The notes beneath the pieces were generated by a model. That model did not search any database, was not told the DNA's origin, and was given only the letters and a program-made list of their open reading frames with translations. Shown here in pieces: positions 46,501 through 56,662 of a stretch of DNA of 64,000 nucleotides; the first letter of the stretch is position 1, and each line of letters opens with the position of its first letter. The DNA is from Cytidiella melzeri. Taxonomy: Eukaryota > Basidiomycota > Agaricomycetes > Polyporales > Irpicaceae. The translations under genes were made by a program, and so were the position numbers. The stretch is taken from the NCBI GenBank assembly GCA_022592445.1, contig JABYQR010000106.1, positions 57,672 to 121,671 on the forward strand, read 5' to 3'.

Positions 46501-46828
46501 CTCCATCACTCGCGGCGATGCCGGGTTGGGGCTTGTTGCAGCGGGGCCAGATGAGGATGTTTGGCAATTTGATGATGAGGGTCAAAGGTGGATTGACACT
46601 GGTGAGTTACCCGCGGAGGAGGTGGACAATGATGGTGGAGATGACGGAGATAATGAAGAAGAATAAATTAGAGTATTTTACTGAATTTTACCGAATTTTT
46701 TCGCCGCTTTCACTGTCACGCTTCTTGTTTAGCAACGCGCCCCGCGTTATGCGTTACCTAGCCTCGAATTAGCAACGTAACAAGCCCTGCGTTATGCGTG
46801 ACCGTTGCCACCATACATGGAGGGACAG
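43529..46828 (+). mobile_element. pogo-like DNA transposon nested in the LTR
   Basis: 3,300 bp with perfect 27-bp terminal inverted repeats (CTGTCCCTCCATGTATGGTG, then GCAACGG) and TA on both sides (43,527-28 and 46,829-30). Subterminal words GTTATGCGTGACGGTTGCCA and TTAGCAAC recur near both ends (about 43,585-43,640 and 46,729-46,808). They are probably transposase-binding sites. The intact ends and one near-complete ORF mark it as the youngest insertion in the window. Confidence 0.93.
43787..46666 (+). pseudogene. DDE transposase, pogo/Tc1 superfamily, one nonsense codon
   Basis: ATG 43787 (MTQKKSTKKQEG). A long Ser/Thr- and Lys/Glu-rich N-terminal region with a coiled coil (EREEDQRKWKKEHQKELARE) precedes helical DNA-binding parts. 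Catalytic residues lie in NVDQMGMYI (D1), YIDCYPVH (D2) and PADVGLQRPVKHILK (D3). TAA at 45,977-45,979 interrupts the frame right after HILK; a CAA codon there would keep it open to 46,666. A 57-bp GT-AG intron is likely at 46,154-46,210. The C-terminal tail is acidic. The protein would be about 940 residues. Confidence 0.87.
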
Positions 46829-47078
46829 TATAAGCAGCTGCATGTACGCTCCTAGCCCCCATCTCGACCTCTTGGTCTTTACTGGGCTAGGTAAGCAAAC
46901 CCCCTCTTGTACTACATAGCGGGTAGTATCAATCTAACTTGGTCTTTACTGGGCTAGCTTTCTGAATAAGTTTGATAGCTGGTGAACGCATTGTGCTTCA
47001 CGCCTGCCACCACCTCCTCGTCGTCATCCACATCATGTCCCTGTTTGTCACATTGAGCCCTGTCTCCGTGTCAATTGA

Positions 47079-47629
47079 ATCATATAGCATAAATAGTTGA
47101 TTGCACCTGTGGCTTTGTTACCAAAAAGAACCTCAGTAACTTCTCTGTTCCTTGTAATGACCTTGCCAAGCTATCTGGTCATGAATATTGACTGTACTAC
47201 AGGCATTTGCTATTGGTGATACCTTTGATAGGCAGCTTGATCTGGGATAAAGTGACTGTAGTACAATTGAAAAGTTTGGTTGCAGGAAAAGGAGCCATAC
47301 ATTGATGAAGGTAGGTACCAATGGTAGCAAGGGGCTTCATATATCTCGTCATTAATCTTGTGTGGTGTTCACTGCTGATTCTAGAACATTACTTGCTTCA
47401 AGAATGAAGGGGTTGAGATTGTCTCATTGGATCAATTGCTAGAACATGTTACATGTGTCCAGTTGATGTCTGAACTGTCTCACCCCCAATGGAATTGCCA
47501 CAGGCCATGTTCTGATTGCAACTCCTGCCTAGAGAGCAACTAGTGGTTGTGAAACTTTGTGGAACAATCTGATGCAGTGCTTGCTGCAGATGCAACCATG
47601 TCCTGTTTATGTCTGAACTGCCTCCCCCC
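47079..47629 (-). repeat. Inverted copy of the 26.1-26.75 kb repeat
   Basis: 47,280-47,629 reads on the minus strand like 26,100-26,700: CACAAAGTTTCACAACCACTAGTTGC, GGAGTTGCAATCAGAACATGGCC, and GAAGCCCCTTGCTACCATTGG. It holds about one and a half of the 143-bp units. No gene was recognised in 47,079-47,280. Confidence 0.7.
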
Positions 47630-48676
47630 TGTTGTGAATGGCCCGACTAGCCCTTATTTTTTGCATTTTACCTCTGCTTTTAGCTTGAAACCAGCTTGAA
47701 ACCCGGATGCAACTTGCAACCTAGCTTGCAACCCTCTCTGCACAAACCACTTGCACGTCTATTGAGCGCCCGTATCACGTGGCTTAGACGCTCTAAAGGG
47801 TCACGTTACTTGCTGCTACATCACACTGGCACGTGACTCAGCTTATGTAAGACCACATGGCTCAGCCCATAGCTAGGGTTTGACGTCATAGATACCACTC
47901 ACATGGACTCCTTTTGTTCTTTTGCTATTATTCTCTTTATGGAAGAATGTTCTCACAGGTGTGGGATTGGAATACAATAGTTGGTCTCCTTTTAGATAGA
48001 TTCTCTCAGGAGTAGAGGTCTTGGCAGAGTTCAGACAATAGCTATTGCTCTCCTTTAGGTAGTTCTACTGTTCTTTGTTCACACGGCTTCTTGCAAAGCC
48101 TGCCCTTAACATGGTCTGTGCGCAGGTCCCTGAAGTCTATATAAGATGTTGCATGTACGCTCCTAGCCCCCCATCTCAACCTCTTGGTCTTTACTGGGCT
48201 AGGTAAGCAAACCCCCCCTGTACCACATAGCTAGTAGTACCCAATACTAACTTGGTCTTTACTGGGCTAGCAACTTGCATAAAGTCTAATAGCTGGTGAG
48301 AGCATTGTGCTTCATGCCTGCCACCACCTCTTTGTTGTCATCCACATTGTGTCCCTGTTTGTCACGTCGAGCCCTGTCTCCATGTCATTAGGCCGAGATT
48401 GTTGTGAAAACCCTGGGTCCCCCATTCCCACCGTTTCAAACAGTTTATTCCTGTTTGACAAGTACGTCTCCGGTCTCCTCATACCGTTGAGATAAATTTA
48501 CGCTGTTCGTTTCTAACCCCTGCGCGTTGTTTAGTGCCTAAAGACATGTGCCCCTGTTTTTCTAAGAACCTCCCTACAACTGAGCCTTAGCTCAAGAGGT
48601 CTCTCCCATCATCCTTCCTTGATGCTCTCGCTGAAAAGCATAACAGCGGTCAACCTTATCACTGGTCTGAGAAAGA
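47630..48676 (+). mobile_element. Second, partial copy of the gypsy element (LTR plus leader)
   Basis: LTR 47,630-48,387 (TGTTGTGAATGG...CATGTCA), clearly diverged from the first copy, with TATA at about 48,138. Leader 48,388-48,521 is followed directly by the start of the pre-gag ORF (48,522-48,676), which contains stops. It is cut off at 48,676 by the Helitron end. The 1.8-kb leader segment of copy 1 is absent. Confidence 0.85.
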
Positions 48677-51420
48677 CTAGCGTTAGCAGGGCCGGCAAGC
48701 GGCAAGTACGATTCCTGAAGACTTGATAAATTTCTCACAATATCATATATATCAATAAATCAGAATTCAATATCACACAGGTTTTACATGTCTCACAATA
48801 TCATAGATATCAATAAATCAGATGTCATTATTGCGCAGGTATCTTAAACATCACAACATGTATAAATTGCTACAGTACTGGTCCGACCGTGTTTTGCTGT
48901 TGCCAACATGTTGCAGTTTACACCGATCATGTTTCCATCATATTCTGTATGTCTACCTGTACTTATACCATCGTGGAACCACAGATCTCCGTTGTCACTG
49001 ACTATACGAGATGTATAGTGATTATTTCCATAGTAAATGATGCCACACAGTTTGTAATTGTATCCACTAACATTAATAACATGTTGGAACCTGACAACCA
49101 GATCTTCCTCTATACACATTGCAATGAAGGGTGGTGCATGATCAAATTTGTATATATTCTCCATTACGCTGTGACAGTCACTGCATTTCTTTCTAGACTT
49201 TGTTCTCAATAGAGCTGTCATCCATGCAGACGTAGTTTGAGCATTACACGTTCCTGCTCGTTTTGCTTTATTTCTCCTTGCAGAATTTGTACATCGCCAC
49301 ATTAGAGAGTTGGAAAATAAGCTAGAAGATTATTTGTTCCGACATACAACGCAGTACACAGTTTTGACAATATAGCTAACATCAGCTTTTAGTAGAAATT
49401 CACATAATTCTCTAACATCATTGCCTGTTGTACTGATTGAGAACACACTTAGATCTTTACAATGAAATGCAAGCTGTATACGGTCCCAAGTTTTATCTAT
49501 ATCATCTGAGTCAAGATCTACACCTTCAAACATGTCACAAAATATTTTCAAATATTCATTTGTTGTTGATGTTAATTTACACCATTCTTCTGGTGTATAC
49601 CTCATAATGCTCAATATAATAGTGAACAGACTATCAAATGCACAGCTATATGTTTGACCATTCCATACAAAACCCATAGGGCCATTGAGTACAGGTATAC
49701 GGTCATTGATATTTGTTTTCTGCTGTTTACATGGCCGGGTGGTATTTTCCTGATGTTCAGTTACTTCCTGTCTACGCTTGTTATGAATACGAACACCTTG
49801 TAGCCTACTCAGTTGATTGATCTGTACAGTACCCTGAGCAGGAATATATTGTTTGGCATCAGTATTGACTCCCAACGGTTTTTTCTTGCTGGATTCAGGT
49901 TCAGACGTAGATCGTTTTGTCAGTCTTTTCTTTTTGTCAAGTACTTGCCATTCTGCTTCTTGGAATGGATCACCGATATCATACGTGTTGATTGAATCCC
50001 ATTGTAACGGACTAGGCATTGTTCTAGGAACATAGTCACTTCCTCTTGCATATCTATATGATGATATTAATGGTTCCATGTTGTACCGCCTACACCCTTG
50101 GGTAATTTCTTTTCAAAACACAATCTTGTAATCTCATCTAGCAATTCTAACTCTCGGAACTCCTGTCTCAAATATCCAGACAATCCACCAGTCATGTGTT
50201 TATCTGAGAAATCTTGAGCAATAAGAGTACCCTGATATGTTGAACCTCTTGATAAGCAAGTATATATAGACTGGTGACTGCGACAATTGTGTATGTCAAC
50301 AACATTGTACTTCCTTGTCTGACCTTGGGATGCATAGTCTGTCATGCCAAAATTTACTATTACTAGCACTTGTATGCGGTTTATCGTTCTTCGCACGCCA
50401 TCAGGAAGCTAACAAATCACATTTATAGGTTCTGCTGTGACAGGCACCACATCAGGTTCCAATCCATCTAGTTTGATTGGTATTGGTGGTGAAGTTAGCT
50501 TTACAAACAACACATCTAATGTGCTGTGATTTGCGTCTATAGGCTGAGATTTCCACCCAACTACAACACCTTCTGCTCCATTAGTCACACCACACTCTGT
50601 TGCTTTGTTCTTCTTAATCATAATAGGCATTCCTATACAAGTACCTAATTTGCCAGGATGGTTTCCAGTATTGCTTGGAGGCAATGACCAAAACACAGCT
50701 TGATCATGTGGATAAAGGCGGTCAGTATTCCGTGATGGATCTGATTTTGTTTTACGGATCTTTGTCGAAAGCTTTGTCTCATCATTGTTGGAGCTATAAC
50801 AATCTACAAAGTAAAAATAACTCAGAGTTTGATGGGCCTCTTGCAAGAATTGTTCTGTGCCTCTGTCATTGAATTTATCTCTACTTGCATTGTAAGATGT
50901 TATAGTTGACACATTACAGAACACAGTATTTGACCACTTTGGTCGATTTTTTGAAATACCAGCTATTCTAGTTTGCAGAAAAGTAATATGTTCATTGGTA
51001 CAAGACTTGTACCTTACGTTTTCTAGCAAAGTGCGGAATTTGCATCTTCATCTGTCTGTGAATTTTGTCTCATGTTGGTGCGTAAGATGACCGCAGTGGT
51101 AAACTGATGCCATATTGATTTACCTAAAGCAGCTTGCTGATTTTATGAGACTGTGTTGTATGGATAACAGACTGAACAGTACTTGAATAGAGGGCGTTTC
51201 CTGATTATACTGGGGGAAGCTGTGCAAAGTCTCCCGCAAAGATGACATGTTTCCCTCCAAATGGTTCAGTCTCATTGTCCAAGGCCATACACATTTGTCT
51301 GCTAATATTGTATAAGTTTAAACAATCATCATTGCTATTTCATCCATAAAATGTAGTAGTATGCATGACAGGTGAGAGATAGGTATATATTGTGGGTATA
51401 ACACATCAAACGTGTCTAAA
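48677..51420 (-). mobile_element. Helitron, 5'-truncated, helicase plus peptidase part
   Basis: The 3' end on the minus strand is GCCGCTTGCCGGC (hairpin, stem GCCG/CGGC), then CCTGCTAACGCTAG|T, matching the Helitron CTRR-T rule. It interrupts gypsy-derived sequence at CTGAGAAAGA. The coding relic begins within the Pif1 helicase; the Rep/HUH nuclease part is missing. The 5' break is near 51,420. Confidence 0.8.
48844..51420 (-). pseudogene. Pif1 helicase fused to a cysteine-peptidase-like domain (Helitron)
   Basis: Helicase pieces in order: DEIAMM (Walker B-like, about 51,350), GGKHVIFAGDFAQLPPV, VILRTNMRQNSQTDEDAKFR, and NFGMTDYASQGQTRKYNVVD then SIYTCLSRGST (motifs V-VI). A linker (RQEFRELELLDEITRLCFE) leads, after a frameshift near 50,075, into a 250-residue region. 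There GFVWNGQTYSCAFDSLF looks like the Cys-box of a papain-fold peptidase. LCGIIYYGNNHYTSRIV and DLWFHDGIS could supply His and Asp. Lesions: stops in the helicase (near 51,220, 51,150 and 50,410), the frameshift, and a stop near 49,330. Protein end at 48,844. The peptidase class (OTU or USP type) is inferred. Confidence 0.72.
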
Positions 51421-51525
51421 GTCAAAGAGACAATTTTGCCTGGAGGTGGTGAATCTGTGGGATGTGTGTTAACGAGTGTATGGAGGTGAGAGGCGGGAGG
51501 AAAACAGAGGGAGCACTGTCCTCAT

Positions 51526-51659
51526 GTGCCACAAAGCGTAACTTGGTGCTGACAGGCAAAAACTTACGTCCTCTTTTGAACAAGACACGTTTTTTGCGCG
51601 TCATTATGAAAGAGGACGTAAGCTCTGGCCTGTCAGCACCGAGTTACGCTTTGTGGCGC
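51526..51659. repeat. Long hairpin, about 52-bp arms
   Basis: GTGCCACAAAGCGTAACTTG...ACTTACGTCCTCTTT (51,526-51,577) is repeated inverted as AAAGAGGACGTAAG...GAGTTACGCTTTGTGGCGC (51,609-51,659), with a 30-nt loop. A few mismatches and a short gap suggest a foldback mobile element or an expressed hairpin. No target duplication was spotted. Confidence 0.75.
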
Positions 51660-52059
51660 AGGAGGATATACCTGACTTACCGCGCTTAGCTGCTCTTTGC
51701 AGCACCACCCATCTACCCAGTTCTCTTTGGTTCCGTCTCGTTCTGTATTCTCCCTTGGAAGCACGCCCACATTGCGTTCCTCACGCCGGCACAGAAGGCA
51801 TACATTGAGGTTTGAAAATGTCCTACGCAAAGGTGACCTCCACCTGTCTTTTGCTAACTCGAGCAAGGCAACGCAGAAGGAGCGGGTTACGCGAGACGAA
51901 ATTCGGAAGGCAATGCGGATGGTGCACGTACGGTTGTGCCTTGTTGCGGGTTTTTCAACGGGGTGAGGTTGAGTGGTTTGGCTTAGTACGTCTCCATTTC
52001 TATCATGTAGTGGGGCAGCTCAATCTTCAAAGGTTCTGCTTCTCAATCATTGCGTCACT

Positions 52060-52502
52060 CGGATATACGTCCAATCAAACTCGCGACTGTAGTCATCATC
52101 CGCACGGGGTACTCTACGCATACGCTCAACATGGGTCAACGGATGCTCGTGCTCGAATCGACGTACACCGACCTCTCTGACTCGGACCATTCTGGAGTTT
52201 TGCACATCAGCCAGGTACCGCCAAACCCTGCAATCTTGGCTCCAGGCCCAGCGTTGTGTTTCGTCGTCGTAGACGGCGTCCCGTCTGTCGCTGTCAAGGT
52301 GATGGTTGGCTCTGGACAAATCGAGAGTCAGACTGTGGAACAGGTGGATCCGCTCCCAGAGTCCAAGATTTTGGTGAATCCCGATGTCAACAAAGCTGAT
52401 TTGACTTCTGGCAGTGGTGGACGCGGTGGTGGGTATCCGCCGAAGGGGTCTTCGTCTTCGTCGGAGAACTCTGCAGTGTCGAGGATGAGCTCTCGCCAGT
52501 GA
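52060..52502 (+). pseudogene. Glyoxal/galactose-oxidase C-terminal fragment
   Basis: Reads IKLATVVIIRTGYSTHTLNMGQRM then LESTYT and HISQVPPNPAILAPGPALCFVVVDGVPS. This is the C-terminal Ig-like (DUF1929) domain of fungal copper-radical oxidases (CAZy AA5); the His in STHTLNMGQR is a copper ligand. The kelch propeller that should come before it is not seen upstream, where sequence is unrelated. A Ser/Gly-rich tail ends at 52,502. So only the 3' tail of a secreted hydrogen-peroxide-producing enzyme remains, beside the truncated Helitron end. Confidence 0.72.
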
Positions 52503-52635
52503 ATGCATTCGCTGCGTTGAGTGATATTTACGGTGAGTGATATTCATGCGCAGAGAACTTTTGGTGAGTTTCGTTGGCTTAGAGAAGTGGGTATTGACAT
52601 GCGGTTTGGGCAAAGGGTCTCACCGCCGTCCGCCA

Positions 52636-53491
52636 TGCAGCAGCCGACCCTCGTCAACGTCTGCGTCAGCTCAACCCGCGACGCCCTACAAATATTCTAC
52701 GCCGTCGCCCGCAGAGTCCTCCCCATGATCACCCGTCGTCCGACGCAGAAGAGCGCAGGGCAATTGGCCCTGGAAATGTCTACATCTGGGAAGAGCGTTG
52801 TGCAAACGCAGAGGTCACAGGATTGGGCATGGAGCGATGGTCAGTCTTTTTGCTTTTTTTTGTTTGTTTCTGCCGCATATAGGCACTCATCCCGACGCTC
52901 TATATGCGCAGGATGGACGCATATCCTGGTCCGCTTCCAGAATCGCCCAAGAGTTCCTCTTCTATTGTCAACGAGATACAGACCCAGAATCGAGCCAGTC
53001 CTCGGCCCATTGAGCAAACATCATGAAGTGAGCACCCCACACAATTTACCTGCTCACTGCACCTCACCCTTCCCTCCAGCAGACGTGACCCTCGCACAGG
53101 AGGCAACACCAGCCCCAGATCAGAAGTGGATCGCCTCATCAAGCAAACCTTCAGCGTCTCGTCCTCGTGGTGTGACCAGAAAATGGCATCTCAGTCAGTG
53201 GACTTTTGAGACATGTACAAAAAATGATGTCACACTGACCCTGAACACAGCTGCGTACTTTAGTCAAGCCACCCTTGATTCCTCAACACAATTGACATGA
53301 TACCTGGCGTAGGCGACGTGTCCGTTCCGCCAGGTTGGTTAAAAAATGCCCGTGCGAGCAAAGGCCGTGCAGGCAAACGTCCCCGCAAGAAAGCCCTCCC
53401 AGCTGGCCTGATCCTGGACCGGCGTCAAAGTCCCCACAGACCCTTTCAGACCACAGTATTCTCTCGACGGACCGGTTCTGGGCATGCATGA
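52636..53491 (+). pseudogene. Gti1/Pac2 (WOPR) transcription-factor pseudogene
   Basis: Start MQQPTLVNVCVSSTRDALQI, then FYAVARRVLPMITRR. After a one-base shift comes DAEERRAIGPGNVYIWEERC then TGLGMERW. Next, in other frames, come DGRISWSASRIAQEFLFYCQ, VDRLIKQTFSV, TRKWHL, AYFSQATL, and NTIDMIPGVGDVSVPPGWLK then NARASKGRAGKRPRK. These are the two halves of the WOPR DNA-binding domain of Gti1/Pac2/Wor1-type regulators of morphology. At least four separate frame changes are needed. One intron is still readable (CA|gtcagt...cacag near 53,194-53,250). The gene is therefore dead. Confidence 0.82.
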
Positions 53492-53754
53492 GGAAAAACA
53501 TCCTTGGGTAGCACCGCATGTGAGAATCTCCCCAAACTGTCCAACGAACATCTCAAGCTACGTATGAGGCTCCTTCCACTTCTGCAGGTCAAGGAGGTCC
53601 TCATCCGCAAGCTCATACTACGTACTAGGTATATATACTTGGGCTTTGCGCAATTGCATTAGTATTACAGGTCATCAACTCGAAGTAATATATGTATACT
53701 GTACCATGGTCAGCTCGCGCGTGGTGTGCAATGGCATGGTGGCCAAAAATCAAT

Positions 53755-53960
53755 TAAATTCTGAATATACTGCCCGATTATAATTATCGCTGATCAGGCG
53801 TCTACGTGAATATTGAATGGATACAGCATGGAAAATCCAACTATTCTGGGCTCTATCCACGTCATATCCATTCTGAGAAGTGCATGGATATTGCGTGGAA
53901 ATGGAAATTTCCACGCAATATCCATTGTTGATATTCACGTCTAACGTGCAGTGCAACTTT
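53755..53960. repeat. Foldback element with perfect 18-bp arms
   Basis: TGGATATTGCGTGGAAAT (53,885-53,902), loop GGAA, then the exact reverse complement (53,907-53,924). A weaker outer pair ACGTGAATATTGAATGG (53,802) and CCATTGTTGATATTCACGT (53,922-53,940) surrounds it. MITE-like. Confidence 0.75.
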
Positions 53961-53988
53961 ATGACTGTCCCACCATTCGCCGTTTTCT

Positions 53989-55207
53989 TTGTCCGTACAT
54001 ACCATTGCTTTTCCCTTGAGTCGCTCTAACAAGTACTGTAAACGCGTTCTCACCATTCTCCTCTTCGTCCTCGTCAGTACCGCCGGCTTGGTTCTCTTCT
54101 TTGCCTCAGCCCCACACCCAATACTCCTCGCTCTCATCAAGCGCTTCATAGCCACACACTTGTTCAGCAGTCCATGTCGTCGCCTTACCGAGCCTCCCAG
54201 TGCTTTACCGTCTCACGCGCCCCTGACCGACGGAAGCTGTCTCAGTCGCATAGACAATGGTTCGGTAGTCGCATTATTCTGCAACAGCAAAGGACGCATA
54301 CCATTCAACAAACCACAAAGACGAGTTCCCGCAGATGACTCTCTGGCTCGAAAGACGAGAGAAGCTTTGGAGACACGACCAATACATTCGACATCGCCTC
54401 TTGGAACCATTGGACGTACCCGTGCCTACGCACACATATCGTTATGACAAAACATCCATCCATGCCTGCCGTCTCTTTTGACAACCTAGCAATCGAATAC
54501 GGTGCCGACGACATCATCAATGCACTAGTTAGGTTTGTTGCCAAAATCACCAATCCACAGTTGTCAAGACAGCAAATCGCGATGGCCGGAATGCAAATCC
54601 ATCTTCCCATGACCAGCGTGCGTGTCTTTCATAGGATTCGCATCTCGAATCCCACTCATCATGAATACAGCGACATGCCGAACCTTCTGGATGCAGTGCA
54701 CATACGACCGACTCGAGTGGATTCTCGTGGGCGAACAACAGCAGGGCGGTTTAATACGGTGTTGGTTGATATAGGCAATGGGCTCAGCAGCAACGTTTCC
54801 GGTGCATAGCTTTATACCTGTAACTTGATTTTTGCTCACCCGAGTGTGCCTCTCTAGATCTATGTGTTGTGCAGGTCTGCGTTGTCTTCTCACTGAAGGA
54901 TCACCATCGCAAGCGACTATTTGGCAAACTCCATACTAAGGTTGCCACTCATCTTGCGTACATTCAATGGTTCTCCAAGTTCACAGTTATGCCAAGTTCA
55001 CAACATCGCCTGTACAAGCTGAAGCAATGTTACATCCGGGACGCAGACACCAACTATCGAGTTGCCGAAGTCATTCCAGTGAACAAGATCAGGTGTAGCA
55101 TTCAGCTCTTCCCTCAGTTCAGCTCTGACACCGCACCTCGTCAATGGACACCTGATAACGTACTCGAAGAGTGCGAGACGTTCTATGCAAACCCGTTTCA
55201 CAAGTGA
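53989..55207 (+). pseudogene. C-terminal relic of a Plavaka/CACTA-type transposase (probable)
   Basis: The first frame (53,989-54,447) has LIKRFIATHLF and LTEPPSALPS. A second frame from ATG 54,444 reads SFDNLAIEYGADDIINALV, MAGMQIHLPMTSVRVFHRI, IRPTRVDSRGRTTAGRFNTV. After a likely intron (gtgcatag...tgtgcag, about 54,803-54,872) it reads VCVVFSLKDHHRKRLFG, LAYIQWFSKFTVMPSSQHRL, then QFSSDTAPRQWTPDNVLEEC and FYANPF. From memory this resembles the C-terminal part of agaricomycete Plavaka-like transposases. The catalytic part is missing and the frames disagree, so it is a fragment. Confidence 0.5.
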
Positions 55208-56085
55208 CTACACATATGGTTTGTTGTAGCGTAGTTTCCTATCATTTACCGATGTCATACATTAAATTGTCCATACACGGGACTCTGATATTCATGCTAC
55301 ACGTAGTGAGTAACTTTGTGCACAATGATATTCCTATTGTTTTCTCACCATTTGCACAGTTGCGTGTCACGCAAACGAGATTCGCCATGTGTATCTGCCG
55401 CGTGTGCAATTTGTGCTATTATACCTGCTTGTATAAGGTTTGCTATCAGAGAGAGGGGAAATCGGCCCGATGCGGCGGCAGCCGCTTGGAAACTATGTGA
55501 TAGGTACAAAACAGATAGCCAAAAATCATGTGATAACCTGCAAGAAAAAGATCAGTGGGGTTCCAAATGGAGTCTGAGCAACTTTTATCAGTACATTGAC
55601 TGTATATCCCCAACGTTGGGTTCAACCAAGAAGATTTTTATGTCTGTGTGTTGCTGAAGGGCAGGACTATCTGATGATGTAAAATTTGTGTCTATTCATG
55701 TACATGTGTTCAATACAAAAAACAAAAACAGATTTTTGATGGGAGATTCAGCTCATCACACGCATTTGTAGAGTGAATAACAAAGCAAATGAAACACCAT
55801 CAAATCATTACACCACACTGTTACAAAATTTGTTACCGCATGTATTACCCCATCAGATTCCCACAGTTTGGGGGACAAAAAGGTCACATCTGAAAAAGCA
55901 TCAATGCGCTGGCGCGAACTGGAACGATTCTTCTTCATTCTTCAGGAATCGTAATTGTCCTATTGTCTTTCGTCTATTGTCTTCTGTCTATTGTTAGGGA
56001 TTCCCCAGGGATTCCCCCAGTTTCTATTGTTCTATTGTTCCAGATTCTATTGTTCTATTGTCTTATTGTTCTAGCTCTATTGTTC
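55208..56085. other. gene-free, with TCTATTGT microsatellite
   Basis: From about 55,950 to 56,130 the words TCTATTGTTCTATTG, TTATTGTTCTA and CTGTCTATTGT are repeated in tandem. 55,208-55,950 has no recognised feature. Confidence 0.55.
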
Positions 56086-56089
56086 TACC

Positions 56090-56460
56090 TACCCTGGTCC
56101 TTGGCAGTTACCCTGGTCCCTTATTGTTCTATTGTTACTCCAGCCCCACAGTTACTCCAGTCCCTAGTGTGGGAACTTGTGCACAGACCACCCAGCCACA
56201 GTATATATAGTAGCCCTTACCCTCCCTAGCTCTGCATCTTGACCTCTCTGTCATTTGCACTGCTAGGTGAGTTACTGCATGTAACTTAGTATCATACCTT
56301 ATTAACTCTGTCATTTGCACTGCTAGTATCCGGCCTCTGTGCCTGCTTGCCTGCTTATCATTGACTCTGACCTTGTTGTCGTCGTTGGAGATCCCTTTCC
56401 TCTTCCACCCTCATCTATCCCACCCTTGTTTAGGGTTTATCAGCATAACAGCAGTTGCTC
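56090..56460 (+). repeat. LTR-like repeat, second copy of 28,225-28,530
   Basis: Shares the CCAGTCCCTAGTGTGGGAAC block, TATATATAGTAGCCC, GCATCTTGACCTCTCTGTC and GGGTTTATCAGCATAACAGC with the copy at 28 kb. It is fused at GCAGTTGCTC to a chromodomain fragment of another element. Confidence 0.5.
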
Positions 56461-56662
56461 TGCGACAGTCAAGAAGATTCTCAAGTCAAGACGTACAGGT
56501 CGTGCCAAAAAGCTTCAGTATTACATACGCTGGAAAGGCTACGGACCGAACGACGACACGTGGGAACCTGTAGAAAACATCATGCACACTCAAGAAGTGA
56601 TCAAGAAATTCTACAACAATCATCCCCGAGCTATTTGCTCAGCTACAATCTACTGTGTATAA
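56461..56662 (+). pseudogene. Chromodomain tail of a second gypsy family
   Basis: VKKILKSRRTGRAKKLQYYI then RWKGYGPNDDTWEPVENI and EVIKKFYNNHP: a full chromodomain with its aromatic cage residues (Y, W, W). It differs in sequence from the one at 42.6 kb. Integrase, RT and gag are lost upstream. Confidence 0.85.

Larger units (their letters stand above)
34123..47073 (+). mobile_element. Complete Ty3/gypsy chromovirus with nested DNA transposon
   Basis: Both LTRs begin TGTCATGGATGG and end GTGTCA. A 5-bp direct duplication ATTGA flanks the element (34,118-34,122 and 47,074-47,078). Internal order: leader, extra ORFs, gag, protease, reverse transcriptase, RNase H, integrase, chromodomain, polypurine tract. 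The LTRs are almost identical, so insertion was recent, yet pol has two frameshifts and a stop, so this copy is not autonomous. The 3' LTR is split by a 3.3-kb pogo-like element. Confidence 0.95.
43015..47073 (+). repeat. 3' LTR of gypsy element, interrupted
   Basis: LTR sequence 43,015-43,528 and 46,829-47,073. The interruption by the pogo-like transposon cuts the TATA box TATATAA. Confidence 0.93.

Noticed and set aside
52047..52613. 188-codon minus-strand frame
   Set aside because: Antisense shadow of the glyoxal-oxidase fragment.
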